In this document: in pieces, positions 1-11,965 of the stretch
How the letters are laid out: each line of letters starts with the position of its first letter
Numbering within the stretch: the stretch's first letter is position 1
Assembly (NCBI RefSeq): GCF_037038585.1
Contig: NC_092520.1
Location: 13,709,001 to 13,773,000, forward strand
Direction of reading: 5' to 3'
DNA length: 64,000 bases
From: Patagioenas fasciata
Lineage: Eukaryota; Chordata; Aves; Columbiformes; Columbidae
Translations under genes and position numbers: made by a program
Notes under the pieces: generated by a model
What the model saw: the letters and a program-made list of their open reading frames with translations, nothing else
The model's database searches: none
Told to the model about the DNA's origin: nothing

Positions 1-1193
1 TTTCTGGAACAGATCAAAGACTTTAATGGACTCGGTTTCAACAGAACTCTAAATGCTTCTTTTTGTACAGATATAGCCAATTAAATGGCCCTGCTGGCTT
101 CCAGGAGGATTACTTGAGATCTCATTATTTGCACTGCTCTGAATTCAGTCCTTAGAAGAGAGTGGATGCATTCTGCTAATAAAAAAAAACAAAACAAAGT
201 GGTAAAGTATTTTTTTTTGTATCTCCTGTATTTAATGCAATCAGTCTTAGCAAAGTGCACTGCACTCCTCCTTGTTAAAGCAGTCCTGTCCTTTTTTTTT
301 AACTCCCTAGCTTGAAATTGCTACCGAGGATAAAGTTCTGCATGGCTCACTCACTCACTCACACAGTTGTAGTAAGTCAGAGCAGGCTGGCTCCCTGCCC
401 AACAAAACACAAACTCCCCTGAAGTCTCCAGCTTTTCCATGGCAACACCATAGTCATCAACACAGCAAACAATCGCTCCAACCCCTTCTATATCTCCCCT
501 CTTAGTACGGGGAAGGATAACATTGCACCCAGCCCATGGACCTGCGCTCATTGTTGGGCATGAAAGGAGACAGTGACAGAGATCGCGTTACCGTCTGCAT
601 GGAGCTTTTGGTGAGATCAAATTAAAGAAGAGGCACCGAAACACTCAACACTTCCCAGTGTACTTTTGCTTAAACAGAAAGATTGTTGCTGTGTGTACAA
701 GACACGAAACGCTAAAAACTGTAATTGTACTGAGCCTAACCAGAAGGTGCAAACAGCACAACAAAGCATGAGTCTAATGCTGAGTGAGTCCCTCAGCCCT
801 AGAGAACCCAAGGTGTCCAGTGGCCTGGTCCCTGCCGTGGTTATCCAGGTGCGTTTCTGCTGGGCTGGTGCCTGGCTTTCCAGGGGTAACAGCTGACGGA
901 TGGTTCTGCAAACAGGTTTGTTCCCCAGCCCTGTGCTGTGAGTAGCATAGCTCGTGATCCACGTGGGGGGGAGTAACTACAGCACTGGGTCCTGATCTAC
1001 CAGCACTTTGCATCCGTGTCCTTCACACCTGTCCAAATAAGGGCCAACACCAGGACTGAGCCCTACCATCCGCATCTGGTAGCATTTTACTCTCACTTTG
1101 CATAGGTATAAAGACCTCACAAGCTGTGAGGCAATAGAAAATGAGGCCCAGAAGGCCCAAAAATATCTTATTTAAACTAAGAGCTAGTGGTTT

Positions 1194-1260
1194 TCAAGTT
1201 GTGGTCTGCAAACCCACGAGGGTCCAAGGACTACTGCTGAAGGCTCTGTGAAAGCTAAGC
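1194..1260 (+). mobile_element. hAT (Charlie/MER5-like) DNA transposon fragment
   Basis: The start, CTAGTGGTTTTCAAG, resembles the hAT terminal inverted repeat CAGTGGTTCTCAA. It is followed by a 'GTGGTCTGCAAACCCACGAGGGTCC'-like stretch of the kind found in Charlie/MER5 elements. No matching right terminus or 8-bp duplication is visible, so this is a decayed fragment. The assignment is by eye. Confidence 0.4.
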
Positions 1261-2433
1261 AAGAAAAGCAAATCAATTGCCACGAGGCTTAAATTAGTTG
1301 TAAATGAACCTTTATATGCACTGGAGAAGTTTTAGAGGATCTGCAATTTGTAAAAGATTGACAGGTATGTCCACAGGCTTTATATTCCCCTGTAGACATA
1401 TCAAGAACCTGCTCTGTGCAAGGAAAGCTACCCTGGTTTGGGATAATTTGAGGGTATATGTGACAGTGTGGATAAGAGTATGGGCAGTTCTCTGCCATTA
1501 AACCTCACCAGTGTAAACTCAGCAGTGGATATAGTTTTCCTGGTATAAGCAATATTATAATTTGTTTGGACTGTGATTTTGCTGGTTCAGTTTTAAGGCC
1601 CTTGTTAAAGTAAAAAAGCTTTGTAGGCTGGAAATGCCACAGGTCGACAAGCTCCTTGTGGACAAAGAAGAATTTTCAAGGTAAATTGGCCCCCAAACAG
1701 CCATTTCCATTTCAAATCCTGGTGCAAAAGAAATGTCCTTCAGGCTTTACAAAATTATTTAGCTATTTTTATAACATTTGAAAAAAAAATTATTCCTCTG
1801 GAAAAAGTTCAAAATGGAAACAAGATACCAAGTAATCAGGCTTAAATGGAGGCTTAGGTAACACTGCTTTCAGCATGTCTGGCCTCAGAATAAGCCTGCC
1901 CAAAGGTACGAACCTTTGCCACTGGACTGGTGATTTGAGGGTGTCAGTCTCCATGGCAAAAATCTTGCGACTGCTAATCTTTCTTCACCGACAGAGGTGT
2001 GACTGGGCACCACGAGTCACAGTTCCTCGTGCAGGGGCCTTGCAGGCTGCCTTGGCGCAGGACAGCCTGTGGGAGAATTTATCCATCCTTTGGGGTGAAT
2101 GGTGCAAACAAGAACCGTGGGAAGGGTTTTGGTGCACTGAGAGCACTTTGGTTATATGGGTTTCAGTCCAAGTTAGCGCAGAACTGCTCTAAACCATGCC
2201 CTCAGCCAGATTAACCTGTTCAAACCTAACTTAGAGACATTTTGGTATGGACAGCAAATACTTTAAGCAAGAGGGTGAGCTTTCTATACAACAAACATAC
2301 ATACAGCTCAGGCGGGATTTGCAGCAACTAACGCAAAGCTGGATCCCCTCACTAACCTTGAGCTTAACCCTCATTGACATCAACACTACTCGGCATGATG
2401 CCCACAGTGTGATGCGGACCTACTGATGATATG

Positions 2434-2543
2434 TTCTATGCCATTCTATGATTGCATCACCCTGGCCGCTGGGTTACTTCTGCATGTATTCCATGCCATT
2501 TTAAGATTGCTTCACCCCAGCTGCTGGGTTACATCTGCACAGT
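2434..2543. repeat. Two-copy imperfect tandem repeat, unit about 55 bp
   Basis: Two adjacent copies begin TTCTATGCCATTCTATGATT (2434) and TTCCATGCCATTTTAAGATT (2489). Both continue through a shared GCTGGGTTAC block. About eight differences are seen over the 52 best-aligned bases. It is intronic and no function is evident. Confidence 0.8.
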
Positions 2544-3633
2544 ACAGGTGCCAAAATATAACCCGCTGGTCAATGTGTGTTATGCATTCGTTTCTGTGGC
2601 TCATCCACAGAGGAAATGAGTCTCTCAGCTACTACCCTAAAAAAGCTGCTTCTTCAGGCCACACTATGATAGCTCATAAATTTAATTCTAGAGGTTCCTG
2701 ACCTCTAGAATTTGGTGGTGGTGAAAACAGTGGTTAGCGCACAAGTCTCTGTGTGTTAACATGAACAAGGACACACAAAAAAAAGACTAGCCTATCATTA
2801 TGTACTGATGACCTGAACAAAGCCAGTCAATCCAAGCTGAATTCTGCTATGAAAATTATTTTTGATTTTTCCTTAAGAACACAACATTTCACTTTAGGCT
2901 TGGGCCTGGTCTTTTTTTCTTCGGTGGCAATATAACCACTGTCTTCTCGATGAACAGGGTCACTAGCACAACCCTGGTGCCTGGTACCGAGACACAACAC
3001 AACTCCCTCCTGGGACAGCAGGGATGCTGTGATGCAGTGCCACAGCAGTCTCAAAACCTACAAAACGAAAACAGACCCAGAAAATCAATCTGGAGCTCTG
3101 CATTAGTCTGCATGAGCTGCAGGTGCTCCTTTGGAAGGCTGGGGAGCCTGAGTATGGACATGATGTTTGCCCCATCACTCCCTCATGTGCCACTGGCGAT
3201 GGCTGCAGACGTGCACTGGGATGATGCCTTAGCCCGAGGAGATCAGATTGAATTCCAGCGAGACCACAAGAGCAAAGATTAAATGGCTTGTCAGCCAAAG
3301 ATGAAATTTCAGCCTTGTTGCTATCGGTACAGATTCTCTTCTTTCTCTCGCTGGTATTGATCAGAATAAAATGAGATTTGGTATAACCCTGAAGGGTCCT
3401 GCCCTAGCCGAAGGTCTGCTTGTTCACATTTCCACATAGAAAGCCATTCCCTGTCAGTACGTCACACCTGGTTACCATCAGGTGCTCATTCTCTTCACAG
3501 ATTGATGGGGCAAAAGCTCTCAACTGTCCTAGTGTTCCTGTGCAAAACATGGAATCTCTCAGCCCACACTGGGAAAACAAATATTAAGTCCTTCATACCA
3601 CCATCCTGCTTTATGTTTCAGTCCTGCCCACTT

Positions 3634-3700
3634 CATAGAATCATAGAATCATTTTAGTCGGAAGAGACCCTCAGGATCATCGAGTCCAACCATAACTTCA
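3634..3700 (-). mobile_element. CR1 LINE 3' end fragment
   Basis: TCATAGAATCATAGAATCAT is the reverse complement of the CR1 ATTCTATG tail. It is followed by the antisense of the conserved CR1 3' segment (GGTCTCTTCC on the element strand). The copy is severely 5'-truncated, as is usual for avian CR1. Confidence 0.85.
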
Positions 3701-6700
3701 TATGAAAGGTGTCCCTTGCCATTAGCCACAGCAGCCCCACGTACCACTTGCTCTGTTTTGCATGTCTACACCCATCACAAGTGTGCGATGTACTGCTGGC
3801 TCACAGCCTGACACACACCAGCGAGCAGCATCACCAGTGCAAGCTGCAACTGTTTAAATAGGAACCAAATACTCTTAACACTCTTGCTTAATTTTGTGTT
3901 CTCTTTTTCAGGACATTTTTCATGAATAAGCAGAGCTGCTTCTGCCTGGTGTGACACTGACTGTGTCTCCTCCTAAGCAGCCCACCCTGGCTACTTCAGG
4001 AAAACTTGGCACCACTGTGTCCCTAACCTGGCTGCCAGGCAGGAGCTTGGAGCGCTGGTTCAAGCAGGGCCACTCTTTACTTCTGATGCTGTGTCCTAGG
4101 AGTAGTCTCCCTGTTTGAAAGAGCCCAAGGGCCTTAACAGGCACCCATAAGCACCCCTGGGTGCTGACCTGTCCTGTTTGGTTTTGGAATCACTTGCAGT
4201 GCAAAAGGTGCATCCTTCTCAGCATTTATTCACTTGAGTTTCTGCTGGAGTGTAACTAGACAGTCAGTCCTTTACCTCAGTAACTGTGGCAACAGTAAGA
4301 GGAATTGCTGGAAGTGTTTCTGCAATGCAAAAGCAGACAAATAAACAAAAGGGGGAAGCAGTGGGGAGGGGGGTTGATTAACCTGAGCACCCCAACCATG
4401 AGGAGTGCCACAAGTGAAACTAACTGGAAATAACCACTGTCAATAGCTGTAGTTCATTCCCATCAGGTAAACAAAATGAAATCCAAGGGTGCAGAAACTG
4501 CAGCGCCTATTCAGAAAAATGATCTCATTAATAATGTTCCTGAGTGAATGATCAGAGGTCTTATTGGCATCTATGGCCTTGCATTTGAATTTTGCTGGAG
4601 AAATTCAAGATGCGGAAAACCTTTAAACAACCCATTTCGGGGCTATAGGGTCTCACAGTCTCCTGCATCAGTCAGTGCAAAGTCAGTGGGATTTGGGAAG
4701 GACAAGAAGCTCTGCTGTTTGCAATGCTCAGTGCCGTACTTGTACAGCTCTTCTAACCTTTGCTCAACACTATGTCTCTTTTCTGCCTCTCAGCCTGGTG
4801 CTTTTACCAAGGTCCCAGTCTCCTTCCTGTCGTTCCTCGATAACAAGGTAATAAATGCAGTAAAGATACTGATTTGCTAGATTAGATAAGAGCAGTTTAT
4901 GAGAGACTCTGACCAGCACAGTTGTTCATGCAGGACTTAAATGCATCCTGCTATAGGCAGCTTTGTTTTGCTTCCAAGTCCATTGCTCCTGTAGTCTTGT
5001 ACCCTTACAGACTATTCCAGAAGAAGCTACTGACTCCTGTGAGAAGCAGTGGCCCTGGACTCCCCTTCAAAGCACTCACACTAAGTTGGTGCCAACAGGA
5101 GCTTCAGAGCGAGCACAGGGAGAGGCTTATGAGGCAGGAAAAGGGGATGGCTGAAGGGGGATTAAGTGTTGAGGGAGACAGGCTGATCGGAGGAGACAAA
5201 GCGTATCAAGTAAAGGAAGAGCACAAGTTTTAGACATGTGAATGTTCTGTTATAGGGCTCATAAACCAGATCTGGCCACTTGGTTCCCATTGCATTGCTG
5301 CTGTGGAGGTGATCAAATTGGAGTCGGGTTTTTTCCTTGAAAAATGAAAAAAGCACTTGGCAGAGGCCAATTTCTTTTCTTGTCCTTGAAAGGATGATTA
5401 TCCTGCTCTGTACCAATTAGCTTTCCTATTCCCAGGCTAATTTTCAAGCTTCCTTTGCTTACATGTCATAGGATTTTACAGAGAGAGACACTCAGGCACT
5501 GACAGCAAAATTTCCCTCTCTTTCTTTGCCCTTCAGCTCTACTTCAGCCCTCAGCTCCTGTGCTGGCCTTTAACACCACCCTGAGATGGATGGTTACCAC
5601 ATGTGCGGGGAAGCCCAGCCATCCCAGCACTCAGCAAGGAACAAGCACCCGGGAGAAACAGTGAGCCCGAGAGATGGAGTTTCAGCATTGACACTGGGCT
5701 TCCTGGCTGGGACCTGCCTGTGTGTGATACACCTGGAGTCCTTTACAGGTAAATCCTTCTTTAAAGAAAGCAGAAACAATGACAGATCAGAAGAAGGCAA
5801 TGATAAAACAACAATTCAGCCTTCTCTGAAGGAGCAACACTTACATCATCAGCAAGAAGAGACTGGACAGTCCCCTACTAGCACAACTCAGGATTTTTCC
5901 TAGACCACAAATACCAGCAAGGAAGGAAATGGGCCTTTTACATTTATTCTCTAGTATTTCTAACCTTAAAAAAACAACAACAAGGCCTGTCTTTATACTA
6001 GGCATTTAAAAATAGTAGGTTTGCTGTACAGCAAACCAAAATGTCATGTTAGTACTACAAGCATCGTTTCAGAAAGTAAATAGGTAACTACTTTCTAGGT
6101 AAATACAAAGAATACTTTGACCTCTGGCACTGATGGATGACTCATTGACTGATGCACTGATGCCACATGTTGGGTCTTTTTTGTGAGCAATGTCCCCAGT
6201 CTATATTCTTGACTCAAGCAAAATCTCCTGTGAATAAATTTTCCAAAGCACTCCAGAGATTTTAGGCTGAGATCCAAAAATCCAATTAGGTGTCTGGCTC
6301 CCATTGGTTTCCGTTCAATATAGGGAAGAATAGATGCCTCGATGTTATAAGTCGAAAAGATCTGGACTCCTGGCTCTTGCCAGATTCATCATTGGGGTGC
6401 AGGAGAGGAATCCATGGTCCAAGGGTCCAACTCACCATCAAGCAGTCATAGAAATATCACTAACTTTGCAACAACATTTATTTTCTAAGACTTAATTGCT
6501 CTTCATTTAATTGTAATTGCTTTAAATAATCTGCACATGAGCACACAACACAAATCACATTACAGTGGCATGTAGGCAGCAGCACTCCCAAAATGTATTT
6601 AGATTCCTCTCACATTCCAGAGCACGAGTGAAAACGTTAAGAGATGACCAGGAGAGTCTCCACATTTTCTGCCTTGCCCACACCACCCTACTCTATTTAA

Positions 6701-8248
6701 GGGTGATTAAAGATACAAGATAGTGGACGTACTTCTGTTCTTAAAAGTTTGGTGTACTCTTAAGTATTTGCTAAACTGGGCCAATAAAGATGCCTTCTCC
6801 AACATGAGGTCCCCCTTCAAGGAAGCAGCACTCAGACTGAAAACCATTTAATCATATGTTTTACTTCATGCATATTCTCTAAGTATTTTTCTGAACCGGA
6901 GCCTGAGCATTGACAATTGCCTGCCCGGTTTGTGAAAACCCATTCCCTGTGACGAGAGGCCAGAGAACCTACACGTGCATTGTCAGCTCACAGAAGTTTT
7001 TGCACTAAGTTTCTTTTGACAGTGACACAGGACCTTTGAGCTCATCTTTTCTAAATCTAACAAGAGGAGGAGAGAATACACTCATGGTCATTAGACTTCT
7101 AGCTGAAATAAAGACGGAAAGACAGCTAGAGAAGCAGTACAAGAGAAGATGAGGAGAACATGTGGAAACCATGTGTTCATCATCTCTCTGTTAGCCTGGC
7201 CCTCTGGCCCTTCCTTCCCAGCTAGAAAAACAACATTATGAAGCAGCGTCAGGAGCATGGAGGGGGAGGAGGGATGGCAATAGCCCAGGTGACAGAGGGT
7301 GAATGTGGAGGAGGAGGAACAGCTAATAGCTTTGGGAAGTGGAGGAGGGGCATGGTGGAGAAGGACTTTACCAGGGGAAGGGGATAAGTGTGACTTCTGT
7401 GAGCAAAAGAGCAGTGCAAAGCTGTGGTGAGTCCTTCTGACCTGTGTCACAGAGGCTGCTCTTTGCTGACCCACGCACAGACACTATGTCCTGAGAGAGG
7501 GCTCCAAGAACCACATAATGGACCGTTTCAGTAAATCGCCCTTTCGACACACCGCTCAGCTAAACGCAGTTACCCTTCACAGGCTTGACAGAATGAACGC
7601 ACATCCACTATGCCAGTGAGGGGGTTATCAGCCTCACTGGCCATCCCAGCTCCGTTAGGGCCCCTCAGATGTAATGTGTATGGTGCAAATCTATGTCAAA
7701 GGCCTTACATATGGCTGGCATACACAGAAAGTTTTAGAAGTACGTACTGTTTACTCAAGGGACTGGTTTAACTTCTGCAGGGCTATTCTAGTCCACCTGT
7801 AAATACGTGGACTGAAAGGCCTTAAGAAAAGTTGTTACTGTGTACTGGCAACTGGCACTTTTTGAAACCTGAATATCTCATGTTCTGAGTGCTGGGGTTT
7901 TGTTTTGTTTTTTAAGTACCAAAAATGACAGGATCATGTTAGACAACTACTCTGGATACCTTCCCCCGCCGCCCAATTCAGAGCTGTTTTCTTACCCCCA
8001 GCCACCCAGGGCTAACAAAGCGTGTGTTAAACTTGCAGTATAAACTGCTGCTGGGAATTAGGCTGGTCCTGACACCTTTGCTTAAATGAATAGCGAGGTC
8101 TGTGTGGCGACTGACCAAGGTGACAAGAGGGAATGGACTGCGGTGCTCCCAGCCCTGCTCACACAGGAGCTTCACAGGCTTCAGCCCAGACATGTCTGCA
8201 GCTCCCTTAGCTGCTGCCTGTGACACCAGTGACATCCTACAAGCTCTG

Positions 8249-8987
8249 TGTGCTGGTTTGACTGAAAATGAGTTAATTTTCTTCATGCAGTTAGAAACCT
8301 TTCTTTTTCATTGTTAGCATGGTCATTATTTGGACTTAGTTTGAGAACAAGAGATAACACCCCGGGACAGAGTTAATGTTTTTAATTGCTCTGGTCTGAG
8401 AGCCAAGGACACTCTGAGCGCTCTGCCCGCAGGAGTGAGGCATCAAGGAAGGGGGCATGGATGGTGCAGAGCTTGACTGACACCCAGGCTGATCAATAAG
8501 AGTATTCCATCCCATTAGCATCATGCTTCATATTTTTCGAGAATTGGGATCTTCCAGTCTCTCTCTCTCTGGCGCTTCACTCTTGGAGACTTGTCTGGGA
8601 GATCTCTGTTTGGGACATTTAGTTCAGCCTTTTTTGCCATCCTACCATGTTGCAGAGGCCTCAGGGCTTTTCTGCCTTATTCCTCTCTTCTCTCTCAGGG
8701 CTCAGCTGTCCAGGACCAGGTGCCGCTCCCTGGGACTGGCTTCTCAGTGCAGATGGAGTTTGTGAGGAATTCTATTGAGTATCTTTTATTTTATATTCTA
8801 TTTCTATTTTATATATATATATATATTTACTAGTAGTGTATTAGTATCTTGTTATTTTATTAAACTGTGTTTATCTCAGTCCAAGTTCCTACCTTCCCTT
8901 TCGATTCTCTCCCCTATTTGGCGGGGCAGGGAGGGGGTGAGTGAGCAGCTATCGTGGTTGCACTGCTGGCTTGGGTAAATCGCGACA
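8249..8987 (+). mobile_element. Solo LTR, avian ERVL-type
   Basis: A 739-bp element starts TGTGCTGGTTTGACTG and ends CGCGACA, so it has TG...CA termini. It is flanked by near-identical 5-bp duplications, CTCTG at 8244-8248 and TTCTG at 8988-8992. Inside are a GAGTTAATTTTCTTCA block near the 5' end, a polyadenylation-like ATTAAA, the TTTATCTCAGTCCAAG segment and a 3' 'GATTCTCTCCCC...GGGAGTGAGTGAGCAGC' region, all typical of avian ERVL LTRs as I know them. No gag or pol sequence adjoins it, so it is a solo LTR left by LTR-LTR recombination. It contains a short (TA)n run at about 8808-8826. It lies antisense to MAML2 in intron 1. Confidence 0.85.
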
Positions 8988-8992
8988 TTCTG

Positions 8993-11838
8993 ACACCGAG
9001 GTTGGTCACGTCTAGTCTGAGAGCAGCCTTCACGCTGCCCCTGGGGCTGTGCTCTCAGGTTCACCATCGCAGGCACAGACAGCAGATTGTGCCTTCAGGT
9101 TGCCTCAGGGCACCCCTCCAAGGACAGTCCAGACATACCCAAAAGGGCAGCTCAGAATAACTTAGCCAGGAATCAGCCATTATCTCTGGTCTGTAAACTC
9201 ACAACTTTGATGGAAAGCAAGAGAATTTTGTGGTAAAAGGTAAAAAAAAAAAAGGCAATGAGGCAGGGGGATGGGGCCAGAGTGTGTTTGCAGCTGCTGG
9301 CCATCAAATTTCAATTCAATCAACATGACTGAGTTCCAGCTCCTGAGAAAGAAGGCTTTTGACGACATATTGACATAGCCTGAGCTACAGTGGCCCAACT
9401 GGCAGTGCTATAATTATAAGGATTATATTTAATACAGCACTTGGAAATGAAAGTCTGAAACACTGTGACTCTCTCTCTCCCTAAAAGCTGGCCAAAATAC
9501 GTCCTAGGAACCATTACGGTAATACACAAAGTTGGTAGGAAAAAAGAAATGTCAGAACTCAAATCATTATGAAAGGGGATGGTGGGGCTGGCAGCTCAGG
9601 TCTGCTGGGAGTCAAGCAGTGAGGAGGAAAAATGAGTGTGAAAGGAAGGGCAATTGGATTTGCAGGGAAAATGGAAAGTAGTTTTTAAAAGTACAGAATT
9701 AACTGGTTTGAGGAAATAAGTCAACTGATAATTAATACACTACTTACTTTTGAATTTTGTTTCTTTTTGTAGAATGTCATGGGCTTCGGCCAGGCTGAGG
9801 CCTGTTTATTGAACAAAGACCAAACGCTGCAAATTCTTCTAGACTTGCTTAATTCTACACATCTTGATTTCAGTGCGATTATCCATGTGTGCACAATTAA
9901 GCACATGCATAACTGTTTCCGGGAACTGGGCCATAGAGGTAAGTAGCCCCAAGTAGAATACCAAGTATTGGTAGGATCTTGAACTAAAAGCTTTTAGAGA
10001 AGTAGAGAGAATGCATTTCTTTGGAAAACAAAATAATTGACTATAAACTAGCATAATGACCAGAAATAAAAAGCTTGATCCTGCATTAGGCTGATGTTCC
10101 ACAGTGCCACGTCCATAGTATTTCCCACAGTCTGTTGCAGGAGGGGCTAATCAGATCAGAATTGAGGCTGAAAAGCCCAGATGTTGAGATACCATAGCAG
10201 TGAGGAAAAGGAGGAAAAGGGAAAAAAGTGGGAAAAGGGGGGAAAAGGGAGAAGGAAGGGAAGGGAAGGGAAGGGAAAGGGAAAGGGAAAGGGAAAGGGA
10301 AAGGGAAAGGGAAAGGAAACTGGAGTGTCTCAGATGGTTTCTAAAGCAACAGAACCCTAAATAAATGGTCTGATTTTCCAAAGTGAAAAACATAAACTGA
10401 ACAGCCCATGCAGCATTTTTGCCAACTGTCACTGGGGTGGCATTTCTGAAATCTGGTGGAATGACTCATCCCAAAACAACAACTGTTGCCAACAAGGTCT
10501 TTCCTCCAGCTCTAGTTATTTGAATGAGAGAGCTGTATAAACAAAATAAACAGAAAAATGAGATGCAACCCCTTGTCTTAGGGTTCAACTCTGACAAGAC
10601 ATCCACCCTTCAAGATGCCTCCTCAAACCACTGAAAAGGAATCCAGGTGATGCTCTGAGACAAGGAAGGGATCGGCCCTGCTGGAGTGAACCCCTTGTTC
10701 ATTAAAACAAATTCATTCTTTCGCACCTCGACACCACCTCTCACACCAGGCATATGTGCAGGATGCATCCTCCAGGGCCATTTTGTGCTCCATATTAGGG
10801 ATTTCACACAGTGGCAAATATTACCAGGAGAAGCATGACCCTGCCGACAAGGAGATCTCAAATGTCTCAAATGGTTTGAGACAGACACCCTGACATTCAG
10901 TGTGAGCAGAACTGGCCCAAAGAGTACGCTGTTGTGCAGCAATTAAACACAGCCCCATCAGTACAGATAAACATCCTTCTTTGGCTAGTACAAAATACAA
11001 CAATTTTAAAGACGCTTTCTGAAGCAGTGTTGTTTTGCTGAATAATTTATGACCCTGAGTCCTCTGAAAATGAGCAGCATACACTTCAGCGCTGCAATAG
11101 CTATTCAGTGGAGACAGTGCACATTGTGTTCAGTAAGCTCATTGCTTAAACACTGTTGCCATGACTATAAGAAAGTGATTATACTATTGTTTACAAGAGA
11201 CTCTCGATAAGTCATTACCACGGTAGCCAGAGTTTTGCCTCAAGTCAAAACTTTTGGGAAGAAAAAAGAATCTCACAGGTATAATTAAGTTTGTGATCAA
11301 GATAATTCAATTGAAAGACACTGAAAACTGAATACATCGCACAGTGAGGAATGAAAGTAAGTAAGAATCAAAAGTGTCTCAAGACTGTTGACTCTGGTTT
11401 TCTATGCATTTCATTGGTAAATTCCATGGAGAAGAAAAGCCCTGCTAACTAAATAACTGTTGTAACTTGTTTTCAAGCAAGAAATAATTTATAGGACAAG
11501 CACCAATGTAGGAGTTCAACTGTGATGAGTAACTCTGTAAAAACAAACTACTTTGTACACAACGTAAGGGAAAATAGTCTTAAAAAATCTGCCTGACTTA
11601 GAAGAAGTGTTTGGGATTATGAAATACAGCTTTTCAGCATCTTGGAATGGATTTGATACCTAGAGCACTTAGTTCTGAATCCTCTAATGCAAATGTCCAG
11701 TACATGACCTCAGTATCTCAATAGTCTGCTGATGATCAATAGTTTCCAAACCTAAGTAGTAATTCTGAAGCTGTCGGAAAGTCGTCCTCACATTTCCTAT
11801 GGACAGTAACAGGCCACAGAACACAAAGCAAAGAGATG
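8993..11838. other. MAML2 intron 1, no gene seen
   Basis: Mixed-composition intronic DNA with only short reading frames and no recognised exon. The one notable item is the purine tract at 10200-10318. Confidence 0.6.
10200..10318 (+). repeat. Purine-rich tract with (GGGAAA)n microsatellite
   Basis: About 119 bases of almost uninterrupted purine, with a single T near 10229. It begins as irregular GGAAAA runs, becomes GGGAA repeats and then a regular (GGGAAA)n array from about 10275 to 10314. Mirror-symmetric purine tracts of this kind can form triplex (H-)DNA. That is a property of the class, not something shown here. Confidence 0.95.
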
Positions 11839-11965
11839 ATTAATAGAGTGCTGGACCAGGAGTCAGGAAATCTGGGCTCTGTTCCCAGCTCTGCCACTGA
11901 CCTGCTGTTTGACCTTGGGCAAGACACTTGACCTTTCTGTGCTTCTGTTCCTTCATCCATTCTTT
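11839..11965 (+). mobile_element. MIR SINE (ancient, tRNA-derived)
   Basis: The order of blocks follows the MIR consensus: AGAGTGCTGGACCAGGAGTC, then CTGGGCTCTGTTCCCAGCTC, TGCCACTGACCTGCTG, TTTGACCTTGGGCAAGACAC, and TTGACCTTTCTGTGC. The core-SINE region is well preserved for such an old element. Orientation is antisense to MAML2. Confidence 0.88.

Larger units (their letters stand above)
1..8243 (-). other. MAML2: MAML2 intron 1, distal part: no exon seen
   Basis: This stretch lies downstream (minus strand) of MAML2 coding exon 1, so it is inferred to be part of the long first intron. Reading frames here are short and show no recognised domain or exon. I see only a hAT-like fragment near 1194, a two-copy 55-bp tandem repeat at 2434-2543 and a CR1 tail at 3634. 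MAML2 exon 2, which in other vertebrates encodes the glutamine-rich part, is not in the window. Confidence 0.6.

Noticed and set aside
2116-2123. RBPJ-like CGTGGGAA in MAML2 intron 1 as a Notch feedback site
   Set aside because: An 8-mer is expected about twice by chance in 64 kb on two strands. A second TGTGGGAA near 23105 shows how common such words are.
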